Source: RYN-230 sp963844695 (lineage in GTDB: Bacteria > Actinomycetota > Actinomycetes > Streptosporangiales > Streptosporangiaceae). From it: a stretch of 64,000 nucleotides of DNA. Both the position numbers and the translations under genes were made by a program. Positions 51,823-61,099 of the stretch are shown here, one piece after another (positions within the stretch are counted from its first letter, which is position 1; every line of letters starts with the position of its first letter). Under the pieces are notes generated by a model that worked only from the letters and a program-made list of their open reading frames with translations, was not told where the DNA came from and did no database searches. The DNA lies in NCBI GenBank assembly GCA_963844695.1, contig CAWJPL010000035.1:310001-374000 (forward strand), written 5' to 3'.

Positions 51823-54315
51823 TCAGCTAGCGGTGTTCGCGGCCGTGCCGCCCGCCGCCGCCCCGCCGCCATTGCCTGCGGCCGGGCTGCCGGTACCCGC
51901 GGCCGGGTCGTCCGCCGCTACCCCGTCCGCCGCTACCCCGTCCGCCGCTACTCTGTCGGCCGCCACATCGTCTGCCGCACCGGGAGTCTCAAGTCCCGGC
52001 ACGCCGCCCGGGCCAGGCACGCTGTCCGCCGCCGGCGGACCGCCCGCGGACACGCTGGTGGAACGCCGCTTGGAGATCACGACCGCGGCCACCACGATCC
52101 CGATCGCGACCACGGCCACACCCGTACGCAGTCCTGGGTTGTGGCTGTACTTGACCACGCTGGTCGCGATCAGCAGGGAGACCAGGTTCATGACCTTGAT
52201 CAGCGGGTTGATCGCCGGGCCCGCGGTGTCCTTGAACGGGTCACCCACGGTGTCACCGATGATGGTGGCCTCGTGCGCCTCGGAGCCCTTGCCGCCGAAG
52301 TTGCCGTCTTCGACCAGCTTCTTGGCGTTGTCCCAGGCCCCGCCGGAGTTGGCCAGGAAGACGGCCATCAGTGCGCCCGCGGCGATAGCCCCGGCCAGGA
52401 AGGAGCCGAGCGGTGCGTAGCCGAAGGCGAAGCCGATCGCGATCGGGGTCAGGACGGCGAGCAGCCCCGGTGTGGCCAGTTCGCGGAGCGAGTCCTTGGT
52501 GCAGATGTCCACCACGCGGCCGTACTCGGGCTTCTCGGTGTAGTCCATGATGCCGGGGTGTCTGCGGAACTGGTCGCGTACCTCATAGACGACCTGCCCG
52601 GCCGCCCGGCCCACCGCCATGATCAGCAGTCCGGAGAAGAAGAACACCACCGAGGCGCCGATGATGATGCCGACCAGGACGTTGGGCCGGTCCACCGACA
52701 GGCTGAAGGTGCCGGCCGCCTTGCCCAGCGCGTCCTCCACCGTGGTCCGGAACGAGCCGAACAGCGCGGTGGCGGCGAGGACCGCGGTCGCGATCGCGAT
52801 GCCCTTGGTGATGGCCTTGGTGGTGTTGCCGACCGCGTCCAGCTTGGTCAGCACCACGGCGCCGTCGCCGGTCACGTCACCCGACATCTCGGCGATGCCC
52901 TGCGCGTTGTCCGACACCGGCCCGAACGTGTCCATGGACACGATGACGCCCACCGTGGTGAGCAGGCCGGTCCCGGCCAGCGCCACCGCGAACAGGGCGA
53001 TGGTGGCGTTGCCCGTGCCCAGCAGGAACGCCGCGTAGACCGCCCCGCTGATCAGCAGCGCGGAGTAGACCGCGGACTCCAGCCCGACCGAGATGCCGGA
53101 CAGGATCACGGTGGCCGCGCCGGTCAGCGAGCTCTCCCCGATCTCCATGACCGGCTTGCGGTTGGTCTCGGTGAAGTACCCGGTCAGCAGCTGGATGGCG
53201 CTGGCCAGGACCAGCCCGACGATGACCGCGCCGATGGCCAGCCAGCGCGGGCTGCCGCCGTGGGTGAGGATCGCGTGGGCCCCGCTGCCGGTGACCCCCT
53301 TGAGCTCGCTGAACCTGGCCGGCAGGTAGATGAACGAGGCGCCGATCACGAGGACCAGCGAGATGATCGCGGAGGCGAAGAACCCGCGGTTGATCGCCGT
53401 CAAGCCGCTGCGGTCGTTCTTGCGCGGTGCCACCAGGAAGATGCCGAGCACCGCCGTGATCACGCCGCACATCGGCACGATCAGCGGGAAGACGAGGCCC
53501 TTGTCGCCGAACGCCGCCTTGCCCAGGATCAGCGAGGCGACCAGCATGACCGCGTAGGACTCGAACAGGTCGGCGGCCATCCCGGCGCAGTCACCCACGT
53601 TGTCGCCGACGTTGTCCGCGATGGTCGCGGCGTTGCGCGGGTCGTCCTCGGGAATGCCCTTCTCGACCTTGCCAACCAGGTCGGCGCCGACGTCGGCGGC
53701 CTTGGTGAAGATGCCGCCGCCGACTCGCATGAACATAGCCAGCAGCGCCGCGCCGAAGCCGAAGCCTTCCAGCACGTTCGGGGCGTTCTCCTTGTAGATG
53801 AACACCACGAGCGCGGCCCCGAACAGCCCCAGGCCCACGGTGAACATGCCCGCCACGCCGCCGGTGCGGAACGCGATCCGCATGGCCGGACGCTCGCCGG
53901 CGAAGCCAGCCCGCGCCGCGGCCGCGACCCGGACGTTGCCGCGGACCGCGAGCCACATGCCGGTGAAACCGGTCAGGCCCGAGAACAACGCGCCGACGAG
54001 GAAGAAAATGCTGCGGCCCCAGCGCACGCCCGACCCGTCGGCGGGGAGCAGCAGCAAGACGAAGAAGATGACGACGACGAAGACACCGAGGGTGCGGAAC
54101 TGGCGCCGCAGGTAGGCGGCCGCCCCTTCCTGGATCGACTGCGCGATCTCCTGCATCCGCTCGGTACCCTGGCTGGCCGCGAGCACCTCGCGGACCAGCA
54201 GGGCTGCCACCGCGAGGGCAAGCAGCGCGACGACGCCAACGACGACAACCCAGGTCAGGTTGGAGCCGCTGACGCTCACCGCACCACTTCCGGCGGCAAG
54301 GTTAGAGCTGAGCAT
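51823..54315 (-). CDS. hppA: Membrane-bound proton-pumping pyrophosphatase, K+-independent type
   Basis: 830 residues, about sixteen helices. It hydrolyses cytosolic pyrophosphate and pumps protons out. The catalytic loop is intact (TKAADVGADLVGKVEKGIPE followed by DDPRNAATIADNVGDNVGD), as are EMSGDVTGDGAVVLTKLDAV and the C-terminal IIGDTVGDPFKDTAGPAINP. Lys in GNTTKAITKG, where K+-dependent enzymes have Ala, marks the K+-insensitive subfamily. A long Ala/Gly/Pro-rich cytosolic tail of about 85 residues includes VAADG pentapeptide repeats. ATG 54315 follows AGGAGG. Confidence 0.96.
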   Translation of the reverse strand: MLSSNLAAGSGAVSVSGSNLTWVVVVGVVALLALAVAALLVREVLAASQGTERMQEIAQSIQEGAAAYLRRQFRTLGVFVVVIFFVLLLLPADGSGVRWGRSIFFLVGALFSGLTGFTGMWLAVRGNVRVAAAARAGFAGERPAMRIAFRTGGVAGMFTVGLGLFGAALVVFIYKENAPNVLEGFGFGAALLAMFMRVGGGIFTKAADVGADLVGKVEKGIPEDDPRNAATIADNVGDNVGDCAGMAADLFESYAVMLVASLILGKAAFGDKGLVFPLIVPMCGVITAVLGIFLVAPRKNDRSGLTAINRGFFASAIISLVLVIGASFIYLPARFSELKGVTGSGAHAILTHGGSPRWLAIGAVIVGLVLASAIQLLTGYFTETNRKPVMEIGESSLTGAATVILSGISVGLESAVYSALLISGAVYAAFLLGTGNATIALFAVALAGTGLLTTVGVIVSMDTFGPVSDNAQGIAEMSGDVTGDGAVVLTKLDAVGNTTKAITKGIAIATAVLAATALFGSFRTTVEDALGKAAGTFSLSVDRPNVLVGIIIGASVVFFFSGLLIMAVGRAAGQVVYEVRDQFRRHPGIMDYTEKPEYGRVVDICTKDSLRELATPGLLAVLTPIAIGFAFGYAPLGSFLAGAIAAGALMAVFLANSGGAWDNAKKLVEDGNFGGKGSEAHEATIIGDTVGDPFKDTAGPAINPLIKVMNLVSLLIATSVVKYSHNPGLRTGVAVVAIGIVVAAVVISKRRSTSVSAGGPPAADSVPGPGGVPGLETPGAADDVAADRVAADGVAADGVAADDPAAGTGSPAAGNGGGAAAGGTAANTAS
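51907..51981 (-). repeat. Coding 15-bp tandem repeats in hppA tail
   Basis: Five 15-base units in phase with the hppA frame (two adjacent copies, 51922-51936 and 51937-51951, are identical), encoding GAADD/VAADR/VAADG/VAADG/VAADD-type pentapeptides. The same 15-base period recurs in the DUF2637 gene and upstream of senX3. Confidence 0.8.
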
Positions 54316-54584
54316 CTGTCCTCCTAGACAGTGGCACACGGCCTCCCGAGCGTGGCTTCGCTGTCCCGGCTATCTGCCTAGCCGGCCATGGACGCATGGG
54401 ATAGGCACGGTGCCCAAAAGCAGTCCCGGGAGTCTACGCACGTCGGCCACCGAACGCGAAGCGGGGGTCAGGTCCGGAGCGCGCCAGAGCGATTCACCCT
54501 GCACAGATAATCACATAAACGCCACCCGTAGCAGCCACGCCGTCACTTCCAGGCGCGCACGGCCAGCGACCCGGCCCGCGGCGG

Positions 54585-55053
54585 TCAGCCGGTGGCGGCG
54601 GACGGCCAGCTCATCTTGATGCTGAGACCGGCCGCCGTACGGGCGAACTGGACGTCGTCAGCCAGGCCGGCGATCACGGCCAGGCCGAGGCCCTCCGGGG
54701 GGACCGACTGGTCTGGCGGGCCGCTCCCGTTGGACCCGCCGCTGCCGGGCACCGGCCAGCCCGGCGGGCTCGGCGGACGAGCTGGTCCCGTCGTCCTGGC
54801 CGGCCTCGGCCGCGTCCGTGACCACCACCTCGAAACGCCCGTTGCCCCCGGTCAGCTCGACGCGGACCGGTTCGTCCGGGCAGTGCGCCTGGTGCGCCTC
54901 GACCGCCCGTGAGCAGGCCTCACCCACCGCCAGACGGACTTCGTCGAGGAGTGCTTCCTCAACGCCGCTGCGCCGCGCGACGGCCGTAGCGACCAGCCGC
55001 GCCGTGCGGACGTGCACCGGCAGCGGCGTGAAGCTCATTTCGACAGTAGCCAT
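54585..55053 (-). CDS. Anti-sigma factor/ATP-binding protein, RsbW-like (frameshifted)
   Basis: About 156 residues of the GHKL serine-kinase anti-sigma family. N-terminal strand and helix (MATVEMSFTPLPVHVRTARL; SGVEEALLDEVRLAVGEACS with the N-box Glu), VELTGGNGRFEVVVTDAAEA (G1 Asp region) and, after one extra base near 54757, a C-terminal SVPPEGLGLAVIAGLADDVQ that supplies the G2-like box. It would bind a SigB/F-type sigma factor and phosphorylate the STAS partner encoded 26 bases upstream. No sigma gene is adjacent. Confidence 0.84.
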
Positions 55054-55079
55054 GGACGGACCTGTGTCGTGATCAGCCG

Positions 55080-55430
55080 CTACTTCTCCGACTTCCGGGC
55101 GGTGATGGCCTCGTCCACGGTGTCGTGGATGCCGAAGACCTTGGTCAGGCCGGTAATCCGGAAGATCTTGAGAATGCGCTCCTGCGTGCACACCAGGTCC
55201 AGCGACCCGTCGTGCGCGCGCACCCGCTTGAGCCCGCCGACCAGGACCCCGAGGCCCGTCGAGTCGAGGAACTCAACCTTCTCCATGTTCACCACGAGCT
55301 GGTAGTGCCCGTTGTTGACCAGTTCGATGAGCAGCTCACGCAGCCGTGGCGCGGTGTAGACGTCGATCTCACCCTCGACATCGACGACCTCGATCCCATC
55401 CCTGGTGTGGTGGTCAAGCTTCAGGTCCAC
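55080..55430 (-). CDS. STAS-domain anti-anti-sigma factor, RsbV-like
   Basis: 116-residue STAS protein: LKLDHHTRDGIEVVDVEGEI, DVYTAPRLRELLIELVNNGH, and the phospho-acceptor Ser region EFLDSTGLGVLVGGLKRVRA. GTG 55430 has GGAGG six bases before it and gives a standard-length product. When unphosphorylated it should sequester the RsbW-like protein and free a sigma factor. It is the first gene of a two-gene operon. Confidence 0.93.
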   Translation of the reverse strand: MDLKLDHHTRDGIEVVDVEGEIDVYTAPRLRELLIELVNNGHYQLVVNMEKVEFLDSTGLGVLVGGLKRVRAHDGSLDLVCTQERILKIFRITGLTKVFGIHDTVDEAITARKSEK

Positions 55431-55601
55431 AAATCCTCCAGCGCCATACAGCCTTCGTCTGTCCGGGCGATCCGAGCGGCAGCGCAGCGCCCTCCGGGGA
55501 GGGCTGCTGGTCCCGTCGCGCATTCAACCACGCTCTGAGGTCATGTCTACACGAGTTCACGCTTCGAGGCACCTCGCCTACAGATGTCACACTGGGAGCC
55601 A

Positions 55602-58121
55602 ATGACTGCGCGCACTCCGCTCGTCCCCGACGAGCCTCCGGTCCGGCCCGGTCCTGCGGGGCCCGGTCAGCTGGCACCGTCCCCGCACCCAACCGGCCCG
55701 GACGCCCCGTATCCCGCCGGGCGAAGCCGACCCGCCGAGCTCGCGGCGGCCTCCCCCGCAGACCTTGTGCTACGCCACGGTGCCCGATCGGGCCGGCTGA
55801 TCCACGTAGAGTACATCCCCGCTCGCGAAGGGCAGCGGGCCGCCTGGCCGCGATGGGCGCCCGCCGCGGTCACCGACGCGTTCGCCCGGCGCGGCGTGCC
55901 GGCCCCCTGGGCTCATCAGGCCGCGATGGCCAGCCATGCCCGGGACGGCCGCCACGTCATCATCGCCACCCCGGCGGCGTCGGGGAAGTCGCTGGGGTAC
56001 CTGCTGCCCGCGCTCACCGGGGTCCTGGAGGGCGGGACCGCGCTCTACCTCGCGCCGACCCGGGCCCTGGCCGCGGACCAGCTACGGGTGGTCAGCGAGC
56101 TGGCCATACCCGGGGTCCGCCCGGCCGTCGTGGACGGGGACACGCCCATGGCCGCGCGGGACTGGGCCCGCTCGCACGCCAACTACCTGCTGACCACCCC
56201 GGACATGCTGCATCAGACGCTGCTGCCCCGGCACGCCCGGTGGAACGGGTTTTTCCGCCGGCTGCGCTACATCGTCGTGGACGAGTGCCACACCTACCGG
56301 GGAGTGTTCGGCTCGCACGTGGCCCAGGTCCTGCGCAGGCTGCACCGGATCGCCGCCTACCACGGCGACCCGGCAGCGGCTCCGGATCAGCAGACACCAG
56401 TTCAGCGGGCACCGGACCGACCTTCCTGCTCGCCTCCGCCACCGTCAGCGAGCCCGCCAGCTGCGCGTTCCTGCTGACCGGGCAGCAGGCCGAGGAGGTG
56501 ACCGAGAACGCGGCGCCGTGCGGGCCGGTCACCTTCGGCCTGTGGGAGCCGCCGCTCACCAGCACCCGCGGCGAGGCCGGCGCGCCGGTGCGCCGCAGCG
56601 CCACCAGTGAGGCCGCCGGCCTGCTGGCCGACCTGGTGGCGCGAGGCGGTCCCGGTCCTCGCGTTCACCCGTTCCCGGCGCGGCGCCGAGGCCGTCGCCC
56701 TGGGCGCGCGCCGGGCGCTGCGCGAGTCGGGAGCGGCCGGGCACAGCGAGCGGGTGGCGGCCTACCGGTCCGGGTACCTGCGCGAGGACCGGCGGGCGCT
56801 CGAGGAGGCGCTGCGCAACGGGGACATCACCGGCCTGGCCACTACCACCGCCCTGGAGCTGGGGGTGGATATCAGCGGCCTGGACGCGGTGCTCATCGCG
56901 GGCTGGCCCGGGACCCGGGCCGCGCTCTGGCAGCAGGCGGGCCGGGCGGGGCGGGCCGGCCGCAGCGCGGTCGTCGTGCTGATCGCCCGGGACGACCCGC
57001 TCGACACCTATCTGGTCCATCATCCGGAGGCCCTGCTGCACCGCCCGGTCGAGGCGACGGTCCTGGACCCGGGGAACCCGTACGTGCTGGCGCCCCACCT
57101 GTGCGCGGCCGCGGCGGAACTGCCGCTGACCGGCGCGGACCTGGCCTCGTTCGCCCCGGGCGCCAGCGACGTCGCGGAGGCCCTGATCCGGCGGGGGATG
57201 CTGCGGCGCCGCAGCGGCGGCCTGTACGGGACGCGGCGCGGCAGGCCGCCGCGCGCCGGGCTGCGCGGCGCGGGCCGCCACCCGGTCAAGATCGTGGAAG
57301 TGCCGACCGGGCGGCTGGTCGGGACCGTGGACGAGCCCTCCTCGCACCTGCTGGTGCACACCGGGGCGGTCTACCCCCATCAGGGCGAGATGTACCTGGT
57401 GGACGAGCTCGACCTGGCCGCGGGGGTGGCCCTGGTGCGGCCCGCTGACCCCGGCTACTCCACGGCGGCGCGCCAGGTCACCGCGATCGAGGTGACCAGG
57501 GAGTTGCGCCAGGCCAGCTGGGGACGCGCCGAGGTGCACTTCGGCGACGTCCAGGTCCGCCGCGAGGTCGTGGGGTTCATCCGGCGCCATCCGGACACCG
57601 GGCGCCCCCTGGGTGAGTTCCCGCTCAGCCTGCCGCCGCAGACCCTGCGGACCAGGGCGGTGTGGTGGACCATCCCGGCCAGCCAGCGCAGCCGGCTGCT
57701 GGACCTGGGGGTCGACCTGCCCGGCGCGGCGCACGCCGCCGAGCATGCGTCGATCGGCTTGCTGCCCCTGTTCGCCGCGTGCGATCGCTGGGACGTGGGC
57801 GGTGTTTCCGCCGACCTGCACCCGGCCACCGGGCAACTTACTGTTTTCGTCTACGACGGGCACGATGGCGGGGCCGGGTTCGCCGAACGTGGTTACCAGG
57901 CGGCGCGCGAGTGGCTGGGCGCGACCGCCGACGCCATCCGGGGTTGTGAGTGCCAGGCGGGATGCCCGTCTTGCATCCAGTCGCCCAAATGCGGGAATGG
58001 CAACGAGCCCCTTTCCAAGCCGGGCTCCGTGACCTTGCTGGAGTGCCTCCTGGGCGGCGGCGACGCCACGCTCACCGGCCCCGAGACCGGCGCACAGCGG
58101 GCGGCCACATCCGTAAAATAG
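55602..58121 (+). CDS. DEAD/DEAH-box helicase with DUF1998 zinc domain, MrfA-like (frameshifted)
   Basis: About 840 residues. Helicase core: WAHQAAMASHARDGRHVIIA, Walker A ATPAASGKSLGYLLPAL, APTRALAADQL, TTPDMLHQTLL, DECH box (RYIVVDECHTYRGVFGSH), SAT motif (LLASATVSEP), TTALELGVDISGLDAVLIAG and QQAGRAGRAGR. The C-terminal DUF1998 region ends in a four-Cys site (CECQAGCPSCIQSPKCG). MrfA (YprA) of Bacillus repairs mitomycin adducts; mycobacteria have a homologue. The frame breaks at about 56375-56400 and near 56643. Start ATG 55602 follows GGGAGCC. Confidence 0.9.
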
Positions 58122-58162
58122 GCCCGGACCAGGAAGAATATGCGGGCAGTGCGCGGAAAGGG

Positions 58163-58197
58163 GGCGACCCCCGCCGGGGGGGAGAGCGGGGGTCGCC
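58163..58197 (+). terminator. Hairpin after helicase gene
   Basis: Perfect 12-base arms 58163-58174 and 58186-58197, loop 11 bases, 42 bases past the helicase stop, followed by AAA and a second small GC hairpin. Likely terminator. Confidence 0.6.
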
Positions 58198-58302
58198 AAA
58201 CGGTCCGGCTCCGGGGGGGCAGAGCCGGGCCCGTACCGGCAAAGCCTACGTGTATCCGGGCCAAGTTACCAATGGGTCACGCCATGCTGACACAACGAAA
58301 AC

Positions 58303-59088
58303 ATGCTTTCAGTCATAGGCTCGCTAGCTGTGTCTAGTTCCGCCGAGGTCAGACGCCGGCCGGCCGCCGCGTTCTTTGACCTGGATAAGACGATCATCGC
58401 GAAGTCGAGCACTCTGGCTTACGGACCTTCGTTTTACCGGAATGGCCTGATCAGCCGGGGTGACGCCGTCCGCGGCGCGGTCGCGCAGCTCCTTTTCGCC
58501 CGGCACGGGGCCAGTCATGACCGGATGGAACAGATCCGGGCGCACGTCAGCCAGCGGTGCCGCGGCTGGCCCGCCGACCAGGTGCGCGAGATCGTCGCAC
58601 GCCACCTGGACGAGCTGATCGTCCCCTATGTCTACGACGAGGCGCGGGCCCTGCTCGACGCGCATCGCGCGGCCGGGGAGGACGTCATCATCGTGAGCAC
58701 CTCGGGGGTCGAGTTGGTCGGCCCGATCGGGGCCCGGCTGGGTGCCGCCCTGGTCATCGCCACCCAGATGGAGATCGCCGACGGCCGCTACACGGGCCAG
58801 ATGGACTTCTACGCGTACGGACCGGCCAAGGCGGATCGGGTCAGGGAACTGGCCGGCGAACGCGGTTACCGGCTGGCCGACTGCTCCGCCTACAGCGATT
58901 CGATCACCGACCTGCCGATGCTGGAGGCGGTGGGCCACCCGCACGCGGTGAACCCGGACCGCGCCCTGCGGCGGCTGGCCCTGCTCCGCGGCTGGCCGGT
59001 CCTGGCGTTCAGCGCCCTTCCCCCCGGCCGGCGTCCGGTGCGGCCGCGGGTACCGTCCGCCGGTGAGGCGCCGCCCAGGAGCCGGTGA
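58303..59088 (+). CDS. HAD-superfamily IB phosphatase, SerB-like
   Basis: 261 residues. Motif I AAAFFDLDKTIIAKSSTLAY with the two Asp residues, cap helices (SFYRNGLISRGDAVRGAVAQ), motif II in IIVSTSGVELVGPIGARLGA and motif III/IV in SAYSDSITDLPMLEAVGHPH. It belongs to the HAD-IB group near CicA and mycobacterial Rv3661-type proteins; the phosphate ester substrate is not known. ATG 58303 or GTG 58330 may start it; neither has a clear ribosome site. Confidence 0.88.
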   Translation: MLSVIGSLAVSSSAEVRRRPAAAFFDLDKTIIAKSSTLAYGPSFYRNGLISRGDAVRGAVAQLLFARHGASHDRMEQIRAHVSQRCRGWPADQVREIVARHLDELIVPYVYDEARALLDAHRAAGEDVIIVSTSGVELVGPIGARLGAALVIATQMEIADGRYTGQMDFYAYGPAKADRVRELAGERGYRLADCSAYSDSITDLPMLEAVGHPHAVNPDRALRRLALLRGWPVLAFSALPPGRRPVRPRVPSAGEAPPRSR

Positions 59089-59181
59089 GGTACCGCCCAG
59101 GAATGGGACACGGGGGAACGATCGAGATGAGGAATCGGTCATGCCCAGGGCTTCCCCTGCCGCCGCATCCGCCGTAGAAAG

Positions 59182-59206
59182 GTGCCAAGGACAAACGTCC
59201 TGGCAC
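59182..59206 (+). terminator. Imperfect hairpin after HAD gene
   Basis: Arms GTGCCAAGGAC and GTCCTGGCAC with one bulged A and an AAAC loop, about 95 bases past the stop. Moderate strength. Confidence 0.45.
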
Positions 59207-59365
59207 GGCAGCCGGGTACCCACGCGACCGGGGCCCGAAGAAGGCGGCCGAGGCGGCGACGTGGCCGGAACCCTGCGTCGTGCCCAGACGCGGGGGCCCG
59301 TCACCGCCCGGCATCACGAGGCGCAGCTTGGTAGCCCGGTATGCCGTGCCAGGCCCCCCACCGGC

Positions 59366-59413
59366 CAGGCTCCCCACCCGCAGGCTCCCCCACCCGCAGG
59401 CTCCCCACCGGCC
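59366..59413 (+). repeat. Three tandem 15-16-base repeats
   Basis: Three near-identical copies of CAGGCTCCCCACCCG (the second has one extra C, the third ends CCGG). Non-coding as far as I can see. Confidence 0.7.
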
Positions 59414-59724
59414 ACACCCCCGGGGCCGCTGTCCTGCTGACCCGCCACCGGGCGGCGCCGTCCATCCCTTGCCTCTTCCCGGCCCCGAAAACCACCCTTG
59501 CCGGGGCCATTTGGCCAGCCGCGCAGAAAAGCGGGAAGGCGGCGCGGGGTCCCGCGGGCGGTAATCCCGTAAGATCACTTGCCGGGGGAAACTGATGTTG
59601 CCGGGATAACGGGCAATTCCGGGCGCCTCGCACCCGGACTGCCCGGACGCCCACCCGTACCCAGGCGAGTCGCCGGTGCGGGACACTGAACGGCAGGATT
59701 GCGCGCGAGGGGAGTGTGCATGTG

Positions 59725-60171
59725 ATGGCCAGATCCGCGGTACCGCAGTCGCCCGGCAATGACGGCGAGCCGTCGATCGGTGATCTCGTCAGCCAGGCCA
59801 TCCGGGACGTCACCCAGCTGGTCAGGTGTGAACTGGCCCTGGCGAAACTGGAGCTCCGCGACGACGTCAAGCGGCTGGGCCTGGCCGCCGGCCTGCTGGT
59901 CATCACGGCGGTCGCCGGCTGCCTGATCCTCGTCATGCTCTGCTGGGCCCTCGCCTACGGCCTGGTCACGCTGGGTATCTGGCCCTGGGCCGCGTTCCTC
60001 ATCGTGTCCGGCGCACTCCTGCTCCTGGCGTTGCTCGCCATCCTCGTCGTGGTCATCAAGGTGCGCGGGGTGAGCGGCCTGCGGAAGACGAGGAAGACGG
60101 TGCAAGAGGACCTGGCGCTGCTCAAGCGGGACGAGGACACTCCCGCTCGGCCCGCGGTCGAGGCGGGCTGA
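59725..60171 (+). CDS. Phage-holin-superfamily (Actinobacterial Holin-X) membrane protein
   Basis: About 148 residues. An amphipathic N-terminal helix (IGDLVSQAIRDVTQLVRCEL ALAKLELRDD region) precedes two membrane helices (LAAGLLVITAVAGCLILVML and AAFLIVSGALLLLALLAILV) and a basic tail. This is the Holin-X/DUF1469-type family, usually not a phage lysis protein. It sits next to the epoxide-hydrolase-like and marP genes, as in mycobacteria. ATG 59725, GTG 59722 and GTG 59716 are all near the GAGGGGA ribosome site. Confidence 0.85.
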   Translation: MARSAVPQSPGNDGEPSIGDLVSQAIRDVTQLVRCELALAKLELRDDVKRLGLAAGLLVITAVAGCLILVMLCWALAYGLVTLGIWPWAAFLIVSGALLLLALLAILVVVIKVRGVSGLRKTRKTVQEDLALLKRDEDTPARPAVEAG

Positions 60172-60175
60172 CCCG

Positions 60176-61099
60176 ATGACCCTCCGGGGTGACGCGGCGG
60201 TCTACGTCGAAGGCCCGTGGTCGCACCGCGCGGTGAGCGCGAACGGGACCCGGCTGCACGTCGCGGAGAGCGGCGACGGCCCGCTCGTGCTGCTGCTCCA
60301 CGGGTTCCCGCAGTTCTGGTGGACCTGGCGCGAGCAACTGGCCACGCTGTCCGCCGCGGGGTACCGCGTCGTCGCCCCGGACCTGCGCGGCTACGGGGGC
60401 AGTGACAAGCCGCCCCGGGGCTATGACCTGGTCACCGCGGCCTCGGACGCGGCCGGGCTGATCCGGGCTCTGGGCGAGGCCAACGCGGTGGTGGTCGGGC
60501 ACGACTGGGGCGGACTGGTCGCCTGGACCATGGCCGCCTACTACCCCAAGGTGGTGCGCAGGCTAGCCGTCGTCTCGATGGCGCACCCACTGCGGATGGG
60601 GTCCTCGGTACTCACCCATCCGCTGCGCCAGGGCCGGCGCAGCGGGTACGCGTTCGGCTTCCAGGTCCCGGTGCTCCCCGAGCACAGCCTGGTCAAGGAG
60701 CACGCCGAGCGGGTCGGGCAGATGCTGCGTTCCTGGTCTGGCCCGGGCTGGCCGGACCCGGAGACCGAGCGGCGCTACCGGACCGCGATGTGCATTCCCT
60801 CGGTGGCGCACTCCGCGCTTGAGTACCACCGCTGGTTCGTCCGTTCCCGGGTCCGCCCGGACGGCCTGCGCTACGCCCAGCGGATGCGCGCTCCTATCCA
60901 GGCCCCCACCCTGCATCTGCAGGGTGCGCTCGATACCTGCGTGCTGCCCGCCACGGCGCGCGGGTCCGGTCGGCACGTCGACGGTCCGTACCGCTGGCGC
61001 CTCCTCGACGGGGCCGGCCACTTCCCGCACGAGGAGCAGCCGGAGCGCTTCGACCGGGAACTGCGCGGCTGGCTGGCGGACCCCGAACCAGAACGATGA
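60176..61099 (+). CDS. Alpha/beta hydrolase, epoxide hydrolase (EphE-like)
   Basis: 307 residues. HGFPQFWWTWREQLATLSAA holds the oxyanion HGFP motif; the nucleophile is Asp in VVVGHDWGGLVAWTM; the catalytic His is in LLDGAGHFPHEEQPERF. Asp nucleophile and HGxP motif identify soluble epoxide hydrolases, and the position before marP matches ephE of mycobacteria. The physiological epoxide is unknown. It starts five bases after the Holin-X stop and overlaps the next gene by four. Confidence 0.88.
   Translation: MTLRGDAAVYVEGPWSHRAVSANGTRLHVAESGDGPLVLLLHGFPQFWWTWREQLATLSAAGYRVVAPDLRGYGGSDKPPRGYDLVTAASDAAGLIRALGEANAVVVGHDWGGLVAWTMAAYYPKVVRRLAVVSMAHPLRMGSSVLTHPLRQGRRSGYAFGFQVPVLPEHSLVKEHAERVGQMLRSWSGPGWPDPETERRYRTAMCIPSVAHSALEYHRWFVRSRVRPDGLRYAQRMRAPIQAPTLHLQGALDTCVLPATARGSGRHVDGPYRWRLLDGAGHFPHEEQPERFDRELRGWLADPEPER

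Larger units (their letters stand above)
59089..59724. other. 636-base gene-free stretch with hairpin and short repeats
   Basis: No protein-like frame on either strand. It holds an imperfect hairpin at 59182-59206 (likely terminator of the HAD gene), a triple direct repeat at 59366-59413 and an AT-richer part at 59560-59625 that may carry the promoter for the following operon. Confidence 0.5.

Noticed and set aside
51772..54327. 851-codon frame on the plus strand opposite hppA
   Set aside because: It is the antisense shadow of the intact pyrophosphatase; the composition (His/Asp/Gln-rich) is typical of antisense high-GC frames.
59725..60171. Holin-X gene as a prophage remnant
   Set aside because: The gene sits in a conserved chromosomal block (holin-like, epoxide hydrolase, marP) and no phage genes accompany it.
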